Assembly (NCBI GenBank): GCA_002372735.1
Contig: DFIE01000021.1
Span: 1-30,752, forward strand
Source of the DNA: Clostridiales bacterium UBA3705
GTDB lineage: Bacteria > Bacillota_A > Clostridia > Oscillospirales > Oscillospiraceae
Reading direction: 5' to 3'
Length of the DNA stretch: 30,752 nt
In this document: one piece after another, positions 26,363 through 30,752 of the stretch
How the letters are laid out: each line of letters begins with the position of its first letter
Numbering within the stretch: the stretch's first letter is position 1
The notes under the pieces: generated by a model
Database searches by the model: none
What the model was told of the DNA's origin: nothing
What the model saw: the letters and a program-made list of their open reading frames with translations, nothing else
Translations under genes and position numbers: made by a program

Positions 26363-26926
26363 TTAGTTCACCTGTGTGAAGACTACCTGCACCGTGAAGG
26401 GACAGGCTCCGCTTTCCCCGCTGATGGTGTCGTTGCTGAAATCCTTCCAATCGGAGCTCTGAGACAGGGCCTCGGCCATGTCAAAGGAGAGGAGATACTC
26501 ATCCTGCTCCCCGGCGGCCAGCGTAGCCACATCATTGATGCGGAAGCGCTCCGGCTTGCCCTGGTCCTGCTCCAGCGGGGTTTCATCCAGCAGAATCTCT
26601 CCCGGCAGGGCGGGCTGTGTCTCCCCTTCCGGGCGTTCAAACTGCACTACAATGTCGCAGCGGACGGTAGTGTCGGACAGATTTTCCACCCGCAGGGGGA
26701 AAGCCCCGACAGAAGCATCCCCGGCCAGGATCTCTACGCTGAGCGGGCCTTCCTCGTCGGCAGAGGCCGAGGCGTAGAAGGCCGCGGCACGGCCGCTGTC
26801 CGCCCCCTGGGCCCGGGTGGTAAACCGGGCGTAAAGGCCGGAGGTGAGGTGTACGGAGATCAGCACGAGACAGAACAGCACACCGGCCGCACACAGAAGA
26901 ATATTGGGTCTGTTTGCAGATTTCAT
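26363..26926 (-). CDS. SipW-dependent TasA-like secreted protein (YARF type)
   Basis: A 187-residue protein. The hydrophobic segment 8-29 is followed by SGLYARFTTRAQGADSGRAAAF (residues 29-50). This corresponds closely to the SGTYAKYTT...DSARVAKF pattern of SipW-dependent proteins. A beta-rich domain follows (FPLRVENLSDTTVRCDIVVQF, then INDVATLAAGEQDEYLLSF), a typical camelysin/TasA layout. The C-terminus has no anchor or sorting motif. ATG 26926 follows the signal peptidase gene after 47 bases, so the two are probably co-transcribed. It is a likely substrate of that peptidase. Confidence 0.75.
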   Translation of the reverse strand: MKSANRPNILLCAAGVLFCLVLISVHLTSGLYARFTTRAQGADSGRAAAFYASASADEEGPLSVEILAGDASVGAFPLRVENLSDTTVRCDIVVQFERPEGETQPALPGEILLDETPLEQDQGKPERFRINDVATLAAGEQDEYLLSFDMAEALSQSSDWKDFSNDTISGESGACPFTVQVVFTQVN

Positions 26927-26973
26927 GTCATCGTTTCTCCTTCTTATTTGAATCGCATGCTGGGAATGTCAAA

Positions 26974-27546
26974 TCAATCGTCTTCTTCCTGTTGGGCTTT
27001 CAGCCGACGGATTTCCGCCTTCAGCTCCTCCAGTTTTTTGTCGTCCTCGGATTTTTCTCTGGTCCAGGACCGGTTGAGAAGGAACAGGGCCAGCGCAATC
27101 ACCGCAATTCTGCCCACGGTGGTCTGCATAAACCGGACCAGCAGCCCCACGTAGGGCACCCGCAGGCTCAACCGACCCTTGATGGCGGCCCGGTCAAAGG
27201 GCGCGTCGGGGGCGTTGTTGGCGTCACCCTGGGTGGTGATCCGGTCGCCGTCGATGGCGATGATGCGGTGGATGATCAGCTCGCTGCCAGACTGGTAGAC
27301 CACAATGTCCCCTGCCTCATAGTCCTGTGCGGCACGAACCAGAATCAGGTCGTTCACCGACAAGACCGGCTCCATGCTGCCGGAGAGCACCACCGCGGTG
27401 CCCACCCCCAGGGGCATGGGCATGGCGTTGTGCAGCACCCGGCGGGCGTTAAGCTGGTACAGGGCGCTGCCTGCCAGCAGACCCACCAGAGCGATCAGCA
27501 CAATCCGCAGGGCCAGCCGGCCACGGCGCTTCGGCTCAGCTTTCAT
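26974..27546 (-). CDS. ER-type (SipW-like) signal peptidase I
   Basis: A 190-residue membrane-bound serine protease of family S26B. A membrane anchor is at about 12-30. The catalytic Ser57 lies in VVLSGSMEPVL, His93 in IIHRI, and the Asp108 in QGDANNAPD. The His in place of Lys marks the ER/archaeal type, as in B. subtilis SipW, which matures TasA and TapA. A second hydrophobic helix is at 145-157, followed by a charged helix (KLEELKAEIRRLKAQQ) predicted to face the cytoplasm. The start ATG 27546 overlaps the end of the PPYTG protein gene by 11 bases. An upstream longer start exists but is in coding sequence of that gene. Confidence 0.88.
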   Translation of the reverse strand: MKAEPKRRGRLALRIVLIALVGLLAGSALYQLNARRVLHNAMPMPLGVGTAVVLSGSMEPVLSVNDLILVRAAQDYEAGDIVVYQSGSELIIHRIIAIDGDRITTQGDANNAPDAPFDRAAIKGRLSLRVPYVGLLVRFMQTTVGRIAVIALALFLLNRSWTREKSEDDKKLEELKAEIRRLKAQQEEDD

Positions 27547-28540
27547 CGGCCTTGCGTTTTTTGTCCCGGCGGGCCAGGAGCAGCAGTACAATCAGGCCGG
27601 CCAGCGCAGCCGCCGCCAGGGCGATCCAGACAACAGGCTGGTTGCCGTCGCCGGTATAAGGCGGCTTCACACCGCCGGGGGCGCTGGGATTGTCGTCAAT
27701 CTCCGTCCAGGTGCGGATGATGATGTGCAGGAACATATCCTGGTCCACCGCCAGGTTGCCCAGGCCGGTGTCGTAGAAGTCTTCGGTGTAATCGCCCTTG
27801 TACAGGCCCTCCTGGATCTGGTCGCCCCGCTCAAAGGGCCAGCGCCACTGGAGGGTATACCTGGCATTGTTGCCGGAGGCCAGGGTGCGGTTCACCTTGA
27901 CGGTGTTGAGCTCCAGCACGTCGGGCCACTGGTCGGCACTGCCCACCAGATACTGGTTGTTGTAGTCAACAAACCGGGCCTCAATGGGGATCCACTTGTC
28001 AGTGCCCTCGTAATAGGCCTCTACCGTCAGGTAGTAGTTCAGCGTGTAGGGGCCGGTGTTGGTAAGGGTGAAGGGATAGGTGTTGTCAGTGCCGGGGGCA
28101 AAGACCTTGTCGGTGTTTTCGGAATTGACGGTAATCACACCGTCGCCGTTGTTGTCATACCGCAGGTGGAAAATCTCCACGTCAGTGACGGTGGACCAGG
28201 CCTTTTCGGCGTCATGGACGCCAAAGCCGGTCTTGTCGCTGTTGGGCAGCGGGTTGACAAACTGGCCGGTATAGGTGGTGGGGGCCTTGGTCTGGCCGAC
28301 GGTAGGCAGCGCAAGTACCTGCTCCGGCACGGCGTTGGGGCCGGAGAGCTCCTCCACAGTGCTCTCCGGACCGCCCTCGGTGAGGGAGATCACAGTGCAG
28401 GGCTCCTGGGAGGAATACCCCACCATCTGGCTGAACAGCATGGACACAGAGCAGAGCTCCAGCGCCGCCAGAATGGCTATCACAATCCAAAGGGAGGATT
28501 GGCCTTTGTGTTGAGTATGATTCGATGCGTTCTGTTTCAC
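27536..28540 (-). CDS. Surface-anchored protein with PPYTG sorting signal
   Basis: A 334-residue exported protein. A hydrophobic segment (17-40) serves as a signal sequence. Residues 110-280 form a beta-sandwich-type region with FHLRYDNNGDGVITVN, FAPGTDNTYPFTLTNTGPYT, FVDYNNQYLVGS and TLQWRWPFERGD, patterns found in SipW-linked fibre proteins. The C-terminus has PPYTG (293-297), a hydrophobic helix (about 303-323) and the basic tail RRDKKRK. This fits a sortase sorting signal of the (S/P)PxTG kind reported for Clostridia. No sortase gene is in the window. It probably covalently anchors the fibre to the wall. The start codon is GTG 28540 behind GGAGGAG. Confidence 0.78.
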   Translation of the reverse strand: MKQNASNHTQHKGQSSLWIVIAILAALELCSVSMLFSQMVGYSSQEPCTVISLTEGGPESTVEELSGPNAVPEQVLALPTVGQTKAPTTYTGQFVNPLPNSDKTGFGVHDAEKAWSTVTDVEIFHLRYDNNGDGVITVNSENTDKVFAPGTDNTYPFTLTNTGPYTLNYYLTVEAYYEGTDKWIPIEARFVDYNNQYLVGSADQWPDVLELNTVKVNRTLASGNNARYTLQWRWPFERGDQIQEGLYKGDYTEDFYDTGLGNLAVDQDMFLHIIIRTWTEIDDNPSAPGGVKPPYTGDGNQPVVWIALAAAALAGLIVLLLLARRDKKRKADES

Positions 28541-28575
28541 GCCAAATTCTCCTCCTGTTACTGAGTTTCACGGTC

Positions 28576-28658
28576 ACAGAAGCCCGCAAGGAGCCTGTGG
28601 GCCTCTGTCACAGCGAAACAGCTGTGCCCCCCGCCCCGCCACGTTTGGACGGGGGGCA
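28576..28658 (-). promoter_or_regulatory. Three tandem hairpins after the main fibre gene
   Basis: Between the 324-residue TasA-like gene and the PPYTG gene there are three adjacent stem-loops. One is at 28625-28658, with a 9-base perfect arm (TGCCCCCCG and its complement). One is at 28609-28626 (CACAGC and GCTGTG). One is at 28576-28608 (ACAGAaGCCC and GGGCcTCTGT). None is followed by a T-run on the minus strand, so they are not classical terminators. They suit a partial attenuator or an mRNA-stabilising 3' end. Confidence 0.55.
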
Positions 28659-28698
28659 GAGTGTATTCTAAGACAGGATTTATGTATCAGTTGCCGGA

Positions 28699-29673
28699 TT
28701 AGTCGATCTGCGTTGCGGTGGCAATGAAGGTTGCGTTGATCTCAACGCTGGCGGGAGCGCCGGGCTCCACAAAGCCCTCGATCTCCTGACCCTGCTTCAC
28801 AGCAGCCCAGTTGCCCAGGAAGGTGTCAGCCTGGTCATACAGTGTAACACTCTTCTCCTGCTCAAAGGCCCAGGCCCAATCCAGGGTGAAGGTGAAGTCC
28901 ATTTCCTTGTTGGGGTCGAAGTCGTAGGACAGCTTGAAGGTGCCGGCATCCTTGTCAGCCTGCAGCTCGAAGTTGCGGCCGCCGGAGACGATCTTGCCCA
29001 GCGCAGCCTCAACGATGTTCTTGTAGCCCTCGTTGCCGGCCACCTTCTGGATGATGGCGATGGCGTCGAAGATGGAGCAGCCCTCGCGGGTCAGGCCATA
29101 GGCCTCGGCCTGGGCCAGGTTGGCAGCGGGCAGGTTGTCATACAGAGCGGTAGCTACGTTCAGAGTCTTGCCCTTGCCCTCGATGACCAGGTTCCACTTG
29201 ACGGGAGCATAGTCCTTATCCAGGGTGAACTTGCCGGTGTAGCCATAGCCGTTATCGCCCTTCACCAGCTGGGTGTAGTCGGTGTAGGTGCCGGCGGGCA
29301 GGACCACGTCCTTGATGTCCTTGCCTTCCAGGGTGTAGCGGGTTGCGACTTCGGGAGTGCCCTTCACAGTGGCGACCAAAGCCATGTCGGCTTCCTTTGC
29401 GCTGGTGCCGGGGGCAACAACCTTGTCACCATTGACAGAGACAACTGCGTACTCACCGCCGTCATGCAGGTAAGCCTCATCAACAGCCTTATACTTGTCG
29501 GCGAAAGCGCCGCCTTCTACAGAGACCAGGACGCCCCACTTGGCGACACGGGCCTGGTCCTGGCCCTCAGCCTTGGTAACATACTTGGCAAAGGTGCCGG
29601 AGATGACACAGGTGGAAAGGAGAGTCACGACCAAAAGAATGGAAGCAATTCTCAGCATTGTGTTTTTCTTCAT
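28699..29673 (-). CDS. TasA-like major secreted fibre protein
   Basis: A 324-residue secreted protein. The hydrophobic stretch 7-25 is followed by ISGTFAKYVTKAEGQDQARVAKWG (residues 24-47). This has the G-T-F-A cleavage region and A-K-Y pattern of SipW-dependent proteins. Further on are VVAPGTSAKEADMALVATVKG (a TasA-like APG turn), RYTLEGKDIKD, and a final block (FTFTLDWAWAFEQE, then VEINATFIATATQ) that should form the last strands of the sandwich. The regulated leader, the tandem hairpins after it and a strong AAAGGAG site suggest high expression. I infer the main fibre subunit. The start is ATG 29673; the open frame upstream reaches 29787 without support. Confidence 0.75.
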   Translation of the reverse strand: MKKNTMLRIASILLVVTLLSTCVISGTFAKYVTKAEGQDQARVAKWGVLVSVEGGAFADKYKAVDEAYLHDGGEYAVVSVNGDKVVAPGTSAKEADMALVATVKGTPEVATRYTLEGKDIKDVVLPAGTYTDYTQLVKGDNGYGYTGKFTLDKDYAPVKWNLVIEGKGKTLNVATALYDNLPAANLAQAEAYGLTREGCSIFDAIAIIQKVAGNEGYKNIVEAALGKIVSGGRNFELQADKDAGTFKLSYDFDPNKEMDFTFTLDWAWAFEQEKSVTLYDQADTFLGNWAAVKQGQEIEGFVEPGAPASVEINATFIATATQID

Positions 29674-29718
29674 GTTAGAAAAACTCCTTTCTAATGATTT
29701 GCCGGATGGCATGGGATC

Positions 29719-29783
29719 ATTCTTCCCCTCAGGGGAGAGAATACGTTTATATTCACCCCCGGCGTGGCTTCCAGGGGAAGAAT
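29719..29783 (-). promoter_or_regulatory. Leader with mutually exclusive pairing upstream of the TasA-like gene
   Basis: In the transcript the purine segment AGGGGAAGAAU (29729-29719) can pair perfectly with AUUCUUCCCCU (29783-29773) over 11 bases. It can also pair with the nearer, near-identical segment 29742-29731, giving a compact hairpin with a bulge. The two pairings exclude each other. There is no T-run, and the ribosome site (AAAGGAG) lies downstream. Confidence 0.45.
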
Positions 29784-29808
29784 ACACACAGACATTGGCG
29801 GGCAGGGA

Positions 29809-30444
29809 TTATTCGTCCTTGTCCTTGGCGGCCTGCTGCGCCCGAAGGGCCTCCAGCTCGGCCAGGAGCGCATCGGTATCGGCCTTATTGGCCCGTTCAT
29901 AGCGCCGGCGGCGGATCAGCTCATAGCCCACCAGCAGAAGAATGGGAGCGCCCACACACACGAAGAAGCCCGGGGTGCTCTGCAGGAACATGGCCACATT
30001 GCCTGCCCCGGCGATTTGGGTTTGGTAAAGGCCCACCACAGAGTCAGCGGGCACCGGGGAGAGATCCTCGGCGTTGTTGGCATCGCCCTTGGTGACAAAC
30101 TGCAGGCCGCCGTCAGTAAGGACGTCTACAATCCGGTGGGTGACCACGCTGGTGCCGTTGCCGTCAGGATCAAAGAAGGAGATGACGTCACCCTCTGCCA
30201 GGGTTTGAGGGTCAACGGTTTTGATGATGATAAGGTCACCGCTTTGAATCTGCGGGAACATGGAATCAGTGAGAACAATCAGCGGGGCGTAACCGCCAAA
30301 GGTGGGCACTTGATCACTGTGAACATAACCCTTGACAATCATGGTGACATTGACAATCAAAATTGGAATCAGAAGGATGCAGAGGATCGCGCCAAGGATG
30401 GTGCCAACCTTGCTTTGTGAGGATTTTGCCTTCTTCTCTTTCAT
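29809..30444 (-). CDS. ER-type (SipW-like) signal peptidase I, first gene of the block
   Basis: A 211-residue membrane serine protease of family S26B. The first membrane segment is at 14-38. The catalytic Ser61 is in LTDSMFPQIQ, His103 is in VTHRIV, and Asp121 is in KGDANNAED. GDLIII and GDVISF are the other conserved boxes. A second membrane helix (158-176) is followed by an Arg-rich stretch (RRRRYERANK) and a helix-forming tail (ALLAELEALRAQQAAKDKD). His instead of Lys marks it as the SipW type. It is first in the block, 42 bases after a near-consensus promoter, and precedes the gene of its likely main substrate by 135 bases. A second copy lies at 26974-27546. Confidence 0.9.
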   Translation of the reverse strand: MKEKKAKSSQSKVGTILGAILCILLIPILIVNVTMIVKGYVHSDQVPTFGGYAPLIVLTDSMFPQIQSGDLIIIKTVDPQTLAEGDVISFFDPDGNGTSVVTHRIVDVLTDGGLQFVTKGDANNAEDLSPVPADSVVGLYQTQIAGAGNVAMFLQSTPGFFVCVGAPILLLVGYELIRRRRYERANKADTDALLAELEALRAQQAAKDKDE

Positions 30445-30492
30445 GTTGAATATCCTGCTTTCTGGTTATACTGGGCCCACTCACCCACCTCC

Positions 30493-30521
30493 ATTATACT
30501 GCAAACTATCTGATTTTTCAA
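30493..30521 (-). promoter_or_regulatory. Promoter of the surface-fibre block
   Basis: The minus strand has TTGAAA (30516-30521), a 17-base spacer and a perfect TATAAT (30493-30498), close to the vegetative consensus. The start point would be about 40 bases before the first signal peptidase gene, leaving no room for a large riboswitch. A 14-base palindrome, AAAAATGCATTTTT, lies upstream of the -35 at 30559-30572. Confidence 0.85.
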
Positions 30522-30671
30522 GGACTGACCCTCAAGAAAGTGTGAATATTTTAGACGCAAAAATGCATTTTTCTACTTTTTTGTCCGATTGAGGCCGGAA
30601 TAATTAGATTGATTGACATAATCAGGTGCAATTCGCTTATCCCACAGGAAGGATATAGAATTACTTGTAAG

Positions 30672-30698
30672 AAGGGCCGCCGGATTCCGGCGGCCCTT
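30672..30698 (-). terminator. Hairpin terminator downstream of the right-edge gene
   Basis: A perfect 12-pair stem (AAGGGCCGCCGG and its complement) with an ATT loop. On the minus strand it is followed by TTCTTAC, a poor T-tract. It lies 18 bases after the stop of the fragment at the right edge and before the surface-fibre promoter. Confidence 0.65.
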
Positions 30699-30716
30699 TG
30701 GGGCTTCTTGGGGGAA

Positions 30717-30752
30717 TTACTGCTCCTCCACGGCTCTGCCTTCTGCCACAAA
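30717..30752 (-). CDS. C-terminal end of an unidentified gene (runs off right edge)
   Basis: Reading the minus strand from the right edge gives FVAEGRAVEEQ followed by TAA at 30717-30719, then a hairpin at 30672-30698. The hairpin supports this being the end of a real gene. Only 11 residues are visible, so the product cannot be identified. Confidence 0.4.
   Translation of the reverse strand, partial: FVAEGRAVEEQ

Noticed and set aside
30445..30486. Riboswitch (c-di-GMP or similar) before the fibre block
   Set aside because: Only about 42 bases lie between the expected start point and the first gene, too few for a known riboswitch.
30600..30700. Possible small RNA on the plus strand (TTGACA near 30615, hairpin at 30672-30698)
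   Set aside because: The -10 match is poor and only three T bases follow the hairpin on the plus strand. The hairpin fits better as a terminator for the gene running in from the right edge.
30551..30751. A 66-residue minus-strand open frame near the right edge
   Set aside because: It runs through the terminator hairpin and promoter region and does not look like a protein. The other frame at the edge, with a stop at 30717 followed by the hairpin, fits better.

Overview
This window most likely comes from a spore-forming, GC-rich Clostridia genome of the gut Oscillospiraceae type; the placement is inferred, not searched. The reasons are strong GGAGG ribosome sites, a SigK-like sporulation sigma factor, a whiA-dnaE block in the Firmicutes style, a RimO/PgsA/RecX/RecA/PrmC housekeeping block, and a SipW/TasA-like secretion locus. 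Almost every gene lies on the minus strand, with short gaps or 4-23 bp overlaps. Only sigK and a pseudouridine synthase are on the plus strand. I saw no tRNA, rRNA, CRISPR array, insertion sequence or phage gene.

Layout. 1-2517 (minus): the 5' part of an iron-dependent alcohol dehydrogenase that runs off the left edge, a LysR regulator, and pyroglutamyl peptidase. 2659-3348 (plus): sigK, ending at a bidirectional hairpin shared with pgsA. 3436-8955 (minus): a compact chain of pgsA, rimO, recX, recA, prmC and a DUF1385 membrane protein. 8994-12885 (minus): a small YbjQ-family protein, a two-component system and a lipoprotein with FG-GAP-like repeats. 13000-18765 (minus): murB, an isolated RapZ C-terminal domain, whiA and dnaE. 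18897-19499 (plus): an RsuA-type pseudouridine synthase divergent from murB. 19556-22212 (minus): a second two-component system, bounded by hairpin terminators.

22371-30444 (minus) is the most distinctive part. It is an eight-gene block starting at a near-consensus promoter (30493-30521) and ending at a strong terminator (22318-22362). It encodes two ER-type (SipW-like) signal peptidases, four secreted proteins with a TasA/camelysin-like N-terminus (G-x-[FYW]-A), a surface protein with a PPYTG sorting signal, and a 939-residue protein with a Thr/Glu/Pro stalk, a beta-helix region and a Cna-B-like C-terminal domain. I infer an extracellular fibre or adhesin system: the peptidases mature the subunits, an abundant TasA-like subunit forms the fibre, the PPYTG protein links it to the wall, and the large protein is the ligand-binding or tip component. 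RNA structure around the main subunit gene may set subunit ratios.

Other points worth checking are the stand-alone RapZ C-terminal domain with no kinase half and no adjacent yvcK, SigK with an apparent hydrophobic pro-sequence in an uninterrupted gene, and three evenly spaced ATCGAT boxes over the start point of the alcohol dehydrogenase promoter.
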